17,301 bases of DNA from Scatosoma sp964459515 (GTDB lineage Bacteria > Bacillota > Clostridia > Christensenellales > Borkfalkiaceae). Location: assembly GCA_964459515.1 (NCBI GenBank), contig CAYWML010000031.1:1-17301 (forward strand), read 5' to 3'. This document shows positions 5,996 through 12,455 of the stretch, piece after piece. Position numbers and translations under genes: made by a program. The notes below the pieces were generated by a model. The model was not told the DNA's origin, ran no database searches, and saw only the letters and a program-made list of their open reading frames with translations. The first letter of the stretch is position 1. Each line of letters begins with the position of its first letter.

Positions 5996-6697
5996 TTATT
6001 CCGCAGTCGCGGAAAGATTTTCGGGCTTGTTTTGCAGAGAATACAGCTCGAATTCGTCGTCGATGTCGAAATCTTCGCCTGCATCGAACGCGGCAAGCTT
6101 GGAAACGGAGACTTCGTAAGCGGTCATGACGCGCGTTTCCGTATCGGAAATCTTCTTCTGATATTCGCGGCTTTGAATACGCCCCGAAATGGCAATCTTA
6201 TCGCCGACGTTGAGATTTTTCACGAAACGCGCGTTTCTGCCCCACGCGATACAGGGGATATAATCGGACTTGTTATAGGCGCGATTGACGGCGACGAGCA
6301 AATCGGCGATTTCCCGATTGAAAGGCGTGGTGCGATAGATCGGCGGTTTGCAAATGTAGCCGCTTAAAAGAATACTGTTGGGGTTGCGGTCGGGAAGCTC
6401 GTCGAGGAGCTCCCTAACGAACACGGTAAGCATTAAGCGCGATTTCTCGTTTTCGATCTTGTTGTAGCTGCGGAATTGTCCCAAAGCGCAAATCGTTTTG
6501 CCTTTCGCCAGCATACCGTCCCGAATCAAGCGTTCGGAAAGGGTGACGGGGAGAATATCCGCCTGCCCCGAAAGACGCAAAACGCGCACGTAAAACTCGT
6601 AGAAGCCCTCGCCGTAGACTTCGTGCGAAAACACGGCATCGCTGACGATCTCCCCCATAACGCATACTTTGTTGTTTTTTTCCGTTACGTAGTTCAT
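5996..6697 (-). CDS. Single-stranded DNA-binding protein-like, two OB folds
   Basis: SSB-family protein of 233 residues with two OB-type halves. The N-terminal half (about 9-99) has NKVCVMGEIV, the YGEGFYEFYV strand and KGKTICALGQF. The C-terminal half (about 108-202) is the clearer SSB domain: ILLSGYICKPPIYR, TPFNREIADLLVAVNRAYN, PCIAWGRNARF and VGDKIAISGRIQSREY. The tail (203-233) is acidic (FDAGEDFDIDDEFEL) but lacks the DDDIPF-type tip that recruits partner proteins in replicative SSB. Two-domain SSB-like proteins of this length are known from Clostridia genomes, besides the standard ssb beside rpsF, and their role is unclear. GGAGGT lies 10 nt before the ATG. There is no terminator between it and either the upstream deacetylase gene or the downstream nuclease, so limited read-through is possible. 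Confidence 0.88.
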   Translation of the reverse strand: MNYVTEKNNKVCVMGEIVSDAVFSHEVYGEGFYEFYVRVLRLSGQADILPVTLSERLIRDGMLAKGKTICALGQFRSYNKIENEKSRLMLTVFVRELLDELPDRNPNSILLSGYICKPPIYRTTPFNREIADLLVAVNRAYNKSDYIPCIAWGRNARFVKNLNVGDKIAISGRIQSREYQKKISDTETRVMTAYEVSVSKLAAFDAGEDFDIDDEFELYSLQNKPENLSATAE

Positions 6698-6779
6698 ATA
6701 TGTTTTACCTCCGATGTGTTTTTATACTTTCTGTTGCGTTCGTCGGCGTCCGCCGTAAAAGACGCGTCGCCCTCTTGCC

Positions 6780-7574
6780 TTATGCGTTGCGATGCTGTCT
6801 GCCGTTCGCATCGATGTAATAATTTTCTTTGTAAATAAGTTCGGAAATCGGCACGAACGTATACCCTCTGTTTTGTAGCGTGGAAAATAGCATCGGCAAC
6901 GCCTCCGCCGTGTGCATACCGTTGTTGTGGCAAAGAATGATAGAGCCGTTTTTCGCGCCGTTGATTACGCGAAGCGCGATCTCTCGTCCCGAAAGATTTT
7001 TCCAATCCAACGTATCGACGTCCCACTGAATCGCGTACAAGCCCATATCCCTGCAAGTGTCGATCAGCAAATTGTCGTAATCCCCGTACGGCGGACGAAA
7101 CAACGTCACGGGCTTTCCCGTCAGGCTTTCTATCGCCTTGCTCGACGTCGTAAGCTCATCGCGAATTTCCGCTTCCGTTTGCTTGCTCATATACGAATGG
7201 GTGCGGCTGTGCGTACCGATTTCGTGCCCTGCCGCAACGATCTTTTTCACGTATTCGGGATAGCGTTTCACCCAAAATTCCACGGCGAAAAAAGTGCAAC
7301 GCACACCGTTTCGTTGCATTAAATCCAGCAACTCGTCCGTATGTTCCACACCCCACGCACAATCGAAACTGATGGCGACTTTCTTTTCCGACGTCTCCAC
7401 GGAATAGATCGGCAAAGAACGCGTTGAATTCACACCTGCCCCCTTCGTTTCTACCGTTTTCCGTTTTATACCGACGCAATAAACGCATGTGGCGAGCATG
7501 GCGGAGACCGCCGCGAGCACGACGGAAAAAATCGCGATTGAAAACGGTTTTCGTTTGCCTGTTCGTATCCGCAT
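6780..7574 (-). CDS. Membrane-anchored polysaccharide deacetylase (CE4, PdaB-like)
   Basis: CE4 (NodB-homology) family enzyme, expected to remove acetyl groups from cell-wall or spore-cortex glycan outside the membrane. A single hydrophobic segment (about 11-33) acts as signal anchor. The NodB domain covers about 65-250. Motif 1 is ISFDCAWG (D71), motif 2 is HSRTH (H122, H126), motif 3 is RPPYG (160-164), then QWDVDTLDW (D187) and LCHNN (H216). Motif 1 lacks the second aspartate of TFDDG; the F-D-x-A-W-G form is characteristic of the sporulation PdaB group. The ATG at 7574 is chosen because GGAGGT lies 10 nt upstream. The frame stays open to 7802, but that extension has no ribosome binding site and is not family-like. 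Length 264 fits PdaB. Sporulation function is inferred. Bases 7575-7785 hold no clear gene; TTGAAA-17-TGCTAT just upstream is a poor promoter candidate. Confidence 0.9.
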   Translation of the reverse strand: MRIRTGKRKPFSIAIFSVVLAAVSAMLATCVYCVGIKRKTVETKGAGVNSTRSLPIYSVETSEKKVAISFDCAWGVEHTDELLDLMQRNGVRCTFFAVEFWVKRYPEYVKKIVAAGHEIGTHSRTHSYMSKQTEAEIRDELTTSSKAIESLTGKPVTLFRPPYGDYDNLLIDTCRDMGLYAIQWDVDTLDWKNLSGREIALRVINGAKNGSIILCHNNGMHTAEALPMLFSTLQNRGYTFVPISELIYKENYYIDANGRQHRNA

Positions 7575-7785
7575 ACGACGTTGTACCTCCATAATAGCAA
7601 ATATCTTTCCGCGAAATTTCAAAAATGCCGCAAAAAAACGACGGACTTTGTCGAAACCGCCGACGAACCGTACCGAAGCGACGGCTTTCGGCGTTTCATG
7701 CGGCTTCGCTTCGCGGAAACAACTTACTATATGCGGCAAGCGGCGGCATTTATGCCGAAAACCGCGGAAAATCCTCGAAAAACGG

Positions 7786-7814
7786 TTTACTTTTTTTTGC
7801 AAAGCGTGTATAAT
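7786..7814 (+). promoter_or_regulatory. Promoter for the 84-aa gene / Lrp / aminotransferase unit
   Basis: TTTACT (7786-7791), 17 nt, TATAAT (7809-7814). The -10 is exact and the spacing ideal. The spacer begins with a T-run that may aid bending. Transcription should start near 7821, about 32 nt before the first ATG. Confidence 0.8.
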
Positions 7815-7852
7815 ATAATACTACACGGAAAATACGGGCAACGGAGGCAATT

Positions 7853-8107
7853 ATGCGGATTTGGGCAAAACTCATTACGGACGGGCACATTCGGAAACAA
7901 TTCGTGTACGAAAACCCCGAAAAGCTTACCTATTCGCACTTTTTCGACTATCTGACGGATATTTGTCACGAGTTGGATATCCCCACCCCCGTATTGACGA
8001 AAACGCATATTTTTAATTTCGCCAAATTCAACCACGTAAAATTCCCCGCACGGGATTTCGTGGAAAGCCTCGGCTACGACCAGCTTTTTTTGGAATATTT
8101 ACATTAA
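7853..8107 (+). CDS. Small conserved-looking protein of unknown function
   Basis: An 84-residue soluble protein, MRIWAKLITDGHIRK at the start and rich in aromatic residues (eight Phe, four Tyr). It has no signal peptide, membrane segment or cysteine cluster. Predicted two beta strands at the start (RIWAKLIT, RKQFVYE), a central helix (SHFFDYLTDICHEL) and a C-terminal aromatic region with FNFAKFNHVKF. I cannot assign a family. It has a good ribosome binding site (GGAGG, 6 nt) and an exact -10 promoter, and is followed after 25 nt by the Lrp-type regulator, so it is the first gene of that unit. Its position suggests a role linked to amino-acid metabolism, but nothing in the protein shows it. 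Confidence 0.8.
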   Translation: MRIWAKLITDGHIRKQFVYENPEKLTYSHFFDYLTDICHELDIPTPVLTKTHIFNFAKFNHVKFPARDFVESLGYDQLFLEYLH

Positions 8108-8132
8108 ACGAAGAGAAAAAGGAGAAAAAAAA

Positions 8133-8624
8133 ATGACTACGCTCGAACGGGATATTTTGAACATACTCACCGAGGACGCGCGCATTCCCGCAAAAAAAAT
8201 CGCGGCAATGCTTTCCGAGGACGAAACGACGATTCGCACCGCAATCGCGGCGATGGAAAACAGCGGCTTACTCGTGAAATACACGGCGATCGTCAACAGC
8301 GAAAAGGCAGACGACGCGCTCGTGGAAGCGCTGATCGAAGTCAAGGTAACGCCGAAAAAGAAAGAGGGCTTCGACGGGATCGCCAAGCAGATAGCGGCTT
8401 TCCCCGAAGTGAAAGCGGTATACCTGATGAGCGGCGCGTACGACCTTGCCGTTTTTCTCGAAGATAAAACGTTGCAACAAGTTTCTCGCTTCGTTTCCGA
8501 ACGCATTTCCACTTTCGACGGCGTTTTAAGCACGGCAACGCATTTCCTTTTGAAGAAATACAAAATCGAAGGCGCGTTGACGGAAAAAGCGGACAGCGAT
8601 CCGCGCCTTTCGGTGCAGGCGTAA
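8133..8624 (+). CDS. Lrp/AsnC family transcriptional regulator
   Basis: DNA-binding regulator that usually responds to an amino acid. The N-terminal winged helix-turn-helix covers about residues 2-52 (LERDILNILTEDARIPAKKI, then LSEDETTIRTAIAAME). The RAM ligand-binding/oligomerisation domain follows from about 64 to 145 (ALIEVKVTPKK, FPEVKAVYLMSGAYDLAVFLE). The length, 163, is typical. AAGGAG lies 8-9 nt before the ATG. It overlaps nothing and is 20 nt ahead of the aminotransferase gene. An Lrp-type regulator directly preceding a class I aminotransferase is a recurrent gene pair in Clostridia, and the regulator probably controls the pair. The effector is not predictable here. Confidence 0.93.
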   Translation: MTTLERDILNILTEDARIPAKKIAAMLSEDETTIRTAIAAMENSGLLVKYTAIVNSEKADDALVEALIEVKVTPKKKEGFDGIAKQIAAFPEVKAVYLMSGAYDLAVFLEDKTLQQVSRFVSERISTFDGVLSTATHFLLKKYKIEGALTEKADSDPRLSVQA

Positions 8625-8644
8625 ACCTCGCGTACGGTGACGTT

Positions 8645-9811
8645 ATGAGAGAGTTTGTCAACAAAAAAACCAAGCTTTTACAGCCGAGCGGCATTCGAAA
8701 ATTCTTCGACATCGTAACGGTGACGGAGGGCGCGATCTCCCTCGGCGTGGGAGAACCGGACTTCGTTACGCCGTGGCGCGTGCGCTCGGCGGCGATTACT
8801 TCTTTGCAACGCGGTTGTACGCAATACACGGGCAACCGCGGTCTACCCGCGCTGTTGCAACTGATCGCGCGTTACTTGCGCGAACGTTTCGGCTTGGAAT
8901 ACGATCCGAAACATATCCTCGTGACGGTGGGCGGCAGCGAAGCCATCGACCTCGCCCTGCGCGCCTGCGTGGAGCGCGGAGACGAGATACTCATTCCCGA
9001 TCCCGCCTACGTTTCCTACGCGCCGCTCGTAAGCATGGCAGACGGCGTTCCCGTGCAAGTGGAGTGCCGCGAAGAAGATAATTTCGTGCTTACGCCCGAA
9101 CTTTTGGAAAAGGCAATCACCGAGAAAACGAAAGCGATTATTCTCACGTACCCCAACAACCCCACGGGCGCGATCATGACGGAAGCGCAATTGCAAAAAA
9201 TCGCCGAAGTCGTTATTCGGCGCGACCTGCTCGTCATCACCGACGAGATCTACGCGGAGCTCACATACGGCAAAAAGCACGCGTCGATTGCCGCGCTCCC
9301 CGGCATGAAAGAACGAACGGTATACGTCAGCGGCTTTTCCAAAGCGTTCGCCATGACGGGTTGGCGGCTCGGCTATGTTTGCGCGCCGCCCGAAATCGAC
9401 GAGGCAATGTTCAAAATTCATCAATACGGCATCATGTGCGCCCCCGTCATGTCGCAGTATGCGGCGATAGAAGCCCTGAAAGACGGTTTATCCGACAACT
9501 TTGCGACGGTGGAAGAAATGCGCGATTCGTACGACAAACGGCGGAAATTCGTTTTACATTCCCTGCAAGAAATCGGATTGCCTTGTTTCGAACCGCAGGG
9601 TGCGTTTTACGCGTTCCCCTCCGTACGCAAAACGGGCATGAACGCCGAAACTTTTGCAAACGGCTTATTGAAAGAGGAGAAAGTTGCCGTCGTCCCCGGG
9701 GACGCGTTCGGCTCGTTCGGCGCGCACAACGTGCGCATTTCCTACGCCACGGCAATGACTTCGCTTTCCGAAGCGTTCGACCGCATGTCGGCGTTTCTTT
9801 CAAAGCATTAA
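8645..9811 (+). CDS. PLP-dependent class I/II aminotransferase
   Basis: Fold-type I aminotransferase of 388 residues, subgroup I-gamma like aspartate/aromatic aminotransferases. The substrate-pocket motif GVGEPDF is at 34-40, YTGNRGLPALL at 61-71, PNNPTG at 170-175 and TDEIYAELTY at 199-208. The PLP lysine is K233 in SGFSKAFAMTGWRLGY. The arginine that binds the substrate carboxylate lies in NVRISYA near residue 360. It transfers amino groups between an amino acid and 2-oxoglutarate or a similar acceptor; aspartate or aromatic amino acids are likely donors, but specificity cannot be read from sequence. The ribosome binding site is weak (GGTGA). A strong terminator closes the unit. Confidence 0.94.
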   Translation: MREFVNKKTKLLQPSGIRKFFDIVTVTEGAISLGVGEPDFVTPWRVRSAAITSLQRGCTQYTGNRGLPALLQLIARYLRERFGLEYDPKHILVTVGGSEAIDLALRACVERGDEILIPDPAYVSYAPLVSMADGVPVQVECREEDNFVLTPELLEKAITEKTKAIILTYPNNPTGAIMTEAQLQKIAEVVIRRDLLVITDEIYAELTYGKKHASIAALPGMKERTVYVSGFSKAFAMTGWRLGYVCAPPEIDEAMFKIHQYGIMCAPVMSQYAAIEALKDGLSDNFATVEEMRDSYDKRRKFVLHSLQEIGLPCFEPQGAFYAFPSVRKTGMNAETFANGLLKEEKVAVVPGDAFGSFGAHNVRISYATAMTSLSEAFDRMSAFLSKH

Positions 9812-9841
9812 AAAACGGGGATTTAACCCAAAAAACAATTT

Positions 9842-9873
9842 CGCGGCGGCACGTTCGTGCCGCCGCGTTTTTT
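9842..9873 (+). terminator. Strong intrinsic terminator after the aminotransferase
   Basis: CGCGGCGGCACG (9842-9853) and CGTGCCGCCGCG (9856-9867) form a perfect stem, with a practical loop of GTTC, followed by six T. It lies 30 nt after the stop codon. Confidence 0.95.
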
Positions 9874-9992
9874 GTGCTCGTCGCATACACGGTATCCCCG
9901 TTTCCCACATTCGTCGTCTTTAAGCTTTCGTGCGAACGCGATTTTGCCTTCTTGTCGCCAAAAAATTTTTCTCTTTTTTTGCAAAAAAACGC

Positions 9993-10021
9993 TTGACAAG
10001 CAATACTATGCAATGTATAAT
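9993..10021 (+). promoter_or_regulatory. Consensus promoter for the padR unit
   Basis: TTGACA (9993-9998), 17 nt, TATAAT (10016-10021): exact consensus in both boxes and spacing. The operator dyad at 10002-10024 covers its spacer and -10, so it should be strong but repressed. 9874-9992 holds no further feature that I can see. Confidence 0.93.
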
Positions 10022-10024
10022 ATT
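10002..10024 (+). promoter_or_regulatory. Dyad operator over the padR promoter
   Basis: A 23-base imperfect palindrome, AATACTAT - GCAATGT - ATAATATT, with 9 of 11 base pairs symmetric, overlaps the promoter spacer and -10. PadR-type repressors bind such TACTATnnnATGTATA-like sites and typically repress their own operon. The same bases also contain a direct repeat, AATACTATGCAA and AATATTATGCAA, 17 nt apart. Confidence 0.65.
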
Positions 10025-10044
10025 ATGCAAAAGGAGGTGTTCCG

Positions 10045-10350
10045 TTGGACGCACAGCTCAAAAAAGGTCTTTTGGAAATTTGCGTATTAAAATCTATCGA
10101 AAAAGAAGAATCGTACGGGTACAAGATCATTTCTGACCTCGCGCCGCATATTTCCATTTCCGAATCCACGCTTTATCCGATTTTGCAACGCTTGTCCGTC
10201 GGCGGTTACGTCACCGTGCGCACGGCGGAGCACAACGGCCGATTACGCAAATATTTCAAAATCACGAACGAAGGACGAAAAAAAATACTCGATTTCATCG
10301 ATACGATAGCGGAATTTGAAAAAATCGCTCGATTTATTACGGGAGGTTGA
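10045..10350 (+). CDS. PadR family transcriptional regulator
   Basis: A 101-residue winged-helix repressor. The start KKGLLEICVLKSIEKEESYG and the stretches SESTLYPILQRL and GRLRKYFKITNEG are diagnostic of PadR subfamily-2 proteins (recognition helix about 37-50, wing about 53-75). It starts at TTG 10045, backed by an AAGGAGGT ribosome binding site 6 nt upstream. Such small PadR proteins act as homodimers and respond to membrane or cell-envelope conditions when paired with HAAS-domain proteins. The stop lies just before the next ATG (2 nt), so the two are translationally coupled. It probably represses its own promoter through the dyad at 10002-10024. Confidence 0.95.
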   Translation: MDAQLKKGLLEICVLKSIEKEESYGYKIISDLAPHISISESTLYPILQRLSVGGYVTVRTAEHNGRLRKYFKITNEGRKKILDFIDTIAEFEKIARFITGG

Positions 10351-10352
10351 TT

Positions 10353-10916
10353 ATGAACTATAAAACATGGGAAAGGCAACTGAAAAAAGCACTGCACGGC
10401 TTGCCGAAAGCAGAAAAAACTTCGGCAACGGAGTACTATCGGGAGCTATACGGCGATAAGCTGGAAGCTGGCGTTTCCGAAGCGGAAATTCTGCAAGAAT
10501 TCGGCTCGCCGACAAACTGCGCGGCGCGCATTTTAGAAGCCGCCGAATCATCGCCGCAAAGCGACGAAAAGCAAAACAAAGCGGCTTGCAAGTCCACGGG
10601 AGTTTCCGCTTTCTATATTGTCGGCATGGCGTTTTTAAGCCTGACGATTATTATTCCTCTCGGTGCGGCAGCGTTCTCCGTGCTTTGCGCGTTCGGCGCG
10701 GCTACACTCGGTTGCGGCGTCGGCGCGCTTGGCGGCATAATCTACGTCTTCGTTGCCCCCTTTCTCGGCGACGGCGTCGCAATGGCGTTCGTCAACATCG
10801 GCGCAGGTTTCGCAATTTGCGGCGCGGGAATTTTGTTGGCTTTATTTTTCGGCTTTCTCACAAAATACGCCGCAATCGGAACTTGGAAATTTCTGAAATT
10901 TATTTATAAGAGGTGA
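10353..10916 (+). CDS. HAAS/DUF1700 membrane protein
   Basis: A 187-residue protein with an N-terminal HAAS (DUF1700) helical domain, about residues 1-65, with MNYKTWERQLKKALHGLP, EYYRELYGDK and EILQEFGSP. After a polar linker (65-83) come three to four hydrophobic segments (about 86-113, 116-136, 143-170 and perhaps beyond), so it is an integral membrane protein. The HAAS domain is thought to contact PadR regulators, passing a membrane signal to them; that is known association, not shown here. The start is the ATG at 10353, because GGGAGG is 6 nt away; an in-frame TTG at 10347 lies inside that site and is discarded. The stop overlaps the ribosome binding site of the next gene (AGAGGTGA). Confidence 0.93.
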   Translation: MNYKTWERQLKKALHGLPKAEKTSATEYYRELYGDKLEAGVSEAEILQEFGSPTNCAARILEAAESSPQSDEKQNKAACKSTGVSAFYIVGMAFLSLTIIIPLGAAAFSVLCAFGAATLGCGVGALGGIIYVFVAPFLGDGVAMAFVNIGAGFAICGAGILLALFFGFLTKYAAIGTWKFLKFIYKR

Positions 10917-10920
10917 TAAC

Positions 10921-11889
10921 ATGAAAAAAACATTCGGCATTCTCGGGCTCGTCGCCGCAGGGTGTATACTGATCGGCGCAATCGTATTTTGTATCGGTAT
11001 GAGTTGTATCGGTTGGGACTTCAAAAAGCTTTCCAAAACAGCGAAAGAGCTTCGTTTCGAGGAAAACGCAGAGAATACCCTCCTCAACGTTTCCATCGAT
11101 TATCAAAACGCCGACGTAGTCGTTGCCGCAAGCGACAGCGACAGTTTATCGATCGTATATCCGCAATTGCAAAACGCCAAAGGGAAAAACTTGACCGAAG
11201 TAACCGTGACGGAAACGGACGAAAAAATCGAAATCGTCGAACACATGAAATGGAGTTGGGGAATCGGCTGGACTTCCGCCAAACCGACGGTAACCGTCTA
11301 CCTCCCGAAAGAACGCGCCTATAACTTACGCTTGCTGACGGATAACGGCGATATTCGTTGCGAAACGGAGCTCTCCGCTTCTTCCGCGACATTGAAAACG
11401 GACAACGGGAAAATCTCCGTCGCCGATTTAAGTTGCACGGGCGACCTCACCGTCGAAACCGACAACGGAAAAATTTCTTGCGCGAACGCAAGCATTGGAG
11501 GCAAAGCTTCGTTTTTCACCGACAACGGGAGCATTTCCGTACGCGCTTTCAACGGCACGGGCGCACTCACCGCAGAAACGAAAAACGGGAAAATCATCAT
11601 GGAGGGCGATATTGCCGCTTCGGCTATAACCGTCAAAACCGACAACGGCGAAATCCGTTCAAGCGGCACGATTACCACTCAAAACGCCGTTTTGAAAACC
11701 GCCAACGGCGACGTCACCGCCACGTTTAGCGGCAAACAAGCGGACTATACCGCGCAGATAAAAACGAGCAACGGGGAAGCGAACATCGGCAATTTTGACG
11801 GCGGCGAAAAGCGTTTGGAAGTCAAAACGAGCACGGGCGACATCCGCATATTTTTCACGGAACAATACACCGCCGTCGGGCAATCCTAA
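10921..11889 (+). CDS. DUF4097 family repeat protein, membrane-anchored
   Basis: Third gene of the PadR-HAAS-DUF4097 module. A hydrophobic anchor (about 5-30) is followed by an extracytoplasmic domain of short repeats. The unit T-x-N-G-x-I recurs at threonines 140, 160, 180, 200, 220, 240 and 260, exactly 20 residues apart, then at about 282 and 304 with looser spacing (TDNGDI, TDNGKI, TDNGKI, TDNGSI, TKNGKI, TDNGEI, TANGDV, TSNGEA, TSTGDI). This predicts a right-handed beta-solenoid with one rung per repeat, as in DUF4097 adhesin-like domains. It probably senses or shields the cell surface; ligand unknown. It starts 4 nt after the HAAS gene. No terminator is seen after the stop. Confidence 0.93.
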   Translation: MKKTFGILGLVAAGCILIGAIVFCIGMSCIGWDFKKLSKTAKELRFEENAENTLLNVSIDYQNADVVVAASDSDSLSIVYPQLQNAKGKNLTEVTVTETDEKIEIVEHMKWSWGIGWTSAKPTVTVYLPKERAYNLRLLTDNGDIRCETELSASSATLKTDNGKISVADLSCTGDLTVETDNGKISCANASIGGKASFFTDNGSISVRAFNGTGALTAETKNGKIIMEGDIAASAITVKTDNGEIRSSGTITTQNAVLKTANGDVTATFSGKQADYTAQIKTSNGEANIGNFDGGEKRLEVKTSTGDIRIFFTEQYTAVGQS

Positions 11890-11916
11890 ATTTATGAAGC
11901 AGGAAGCGACGATAAA

Positions 11917-12270
11917 ATGACACATAAAATGAAGCTTTGGAATAGCGCATTCCTTACCGTTAAAAACAAAACAAAAACAATTGAAATGCGCTTGTACGAC
12001 GAAAAGCGTTCGATGATTTCAATCGGTGATATTATTGAATTTACGAACACCAAAACCGGCGAAATAATAGCATGCACCGTTCTCAATTTGTATAGATATA
12101 AGGATTTTCGCGAATTATACAAACATCACGATAAGATTTCAATCGGATACAGCGAAAACGAAACGGCAAATCCCGACGATATGCTCGCGTATTATAACGC
12201 TGAAAGCATTGAAAAATACGGCGTTCTCGGCATTGAAATTACCGTTCAATCCCCCCACTCTCTTGCGTAA
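11917..12270 (+). CDS. ASCH domain protein
   Basis: A 117-residue ASCH-domain (PUA-like fold) protein. The start MKLWNSAF, the loop TKTIEMRLYDEKR and GDIIEFTN, and a final strand LGIEI follow the family pattern, including the glutamate-arginine pair (E28, R30) of the presumed binding cleft. ASCH proteins bind RNA or nucleotides; a bacterial member hydrolyses N4-acetylcytidine. The target here is unknown. AGGAAG lies 10 nt before the ATG at 11917; a second in-frame ATG five codons later would fit the family start as well. Its base use is visibly richer in A and T than the neighbouring genes, which hints at acquisition from elsewhere. It lies 27 nt after the DUF4097 gene without a terminator, so co-transcription is possible. 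Confidence 0.88.
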   Translation: MTHKMKLWNSAFLTVKNKTKTIEMRLYDEKRSMISIGDIIEFTNTKTGEIIACTVLNLYRYKDFRELYKHHDKISIGYSENETANPDDMLAYYNAESIEKYGVLGIEITVQSPHSLA

Positions 12271-12339
12271 AGGAAAGCGGCATGTACGCAACGAACGCTT
12301 TTTAAGAACGCGACGGCAAACGGCGACGGGCAAAAAACG

Positions 12340-12361
12340 TAAAGCGGCGATTGCCGCTTTA
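12340..12361. repeat. Short perfect hairpin downstream of the ASCH gene
   Basis: TAAAGCGGC and GCCGCTTTA pair perfectly (9 bp) around the loop GATT. Only three T follow, so it is at best a weak terminator for the ASCH gene. The 12271-12455 gap otherwise holds the longer hairpin at 12402-12445 and no gene that I can support. Confidence 0.6.
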
Positions 12362-12401
12362 ACACTTAAACAATTTAATCCGACCGAAAGGAAATACGCA
12401 A

Positions 12402-12445
12402 TATTGTTTTAAGGCACGCCGATTGCGGCGTGCCTTAAAACAATA
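12402..12445. repeat. Perfect 20-bp inverted repeat between ASCH and GH127 genes
   Basis: The arms 12402-12421 and 12426-12445 are exact reverse complements around the loop ATTG. The core is AAGGCACGCCG and its complement, with an outer A/T-rich part TATTGTTTT. It lies 10 nt downstream of the GH127 stop on the minus strand and 131 nt after the ASCH stop on the plus strand, between convergent genes. A seven-T run follows on the plus strand but only after a 5-nt gap, and the T-rich part lies on the 5' side of the core, opposite to the normal terminator order. It may still separate the two units in both directions. Confidence 0.8.
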
Positions 12446-12455
12446 AATCATTTTT

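Noticed and set aside
7575..7802. Upstream extension of the deacetylase to an ATG at 7802
   Set aside because: The extension is not family-like and has no ribosome binding site, and the internal ATG at 7574 has GGAGGT at a correct distance followed by a normal signal anchor.
10347..10352. TTG start for the HAAS/DUF1700 gene
   Set aside because: It lies within or directly after its own Shine-Dalgarno bases; the ATG at 10353 has the right spacing.
11338..11835. 60-base periodic repeats as a CRISPR array
   Set aside because: The periodicity is at protein level inside an intact reading frame; the DNA units are not identical, spacers are not unique, and there are no cas genes.
12209..12412. 67-codon open reading frame on the plus strand overlapping the ASCH end
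   Set aside because: It begins inside the ASCH gene in another frame, has no ribosome binding site, and its second half runs through the hairpin at 12340-12361.
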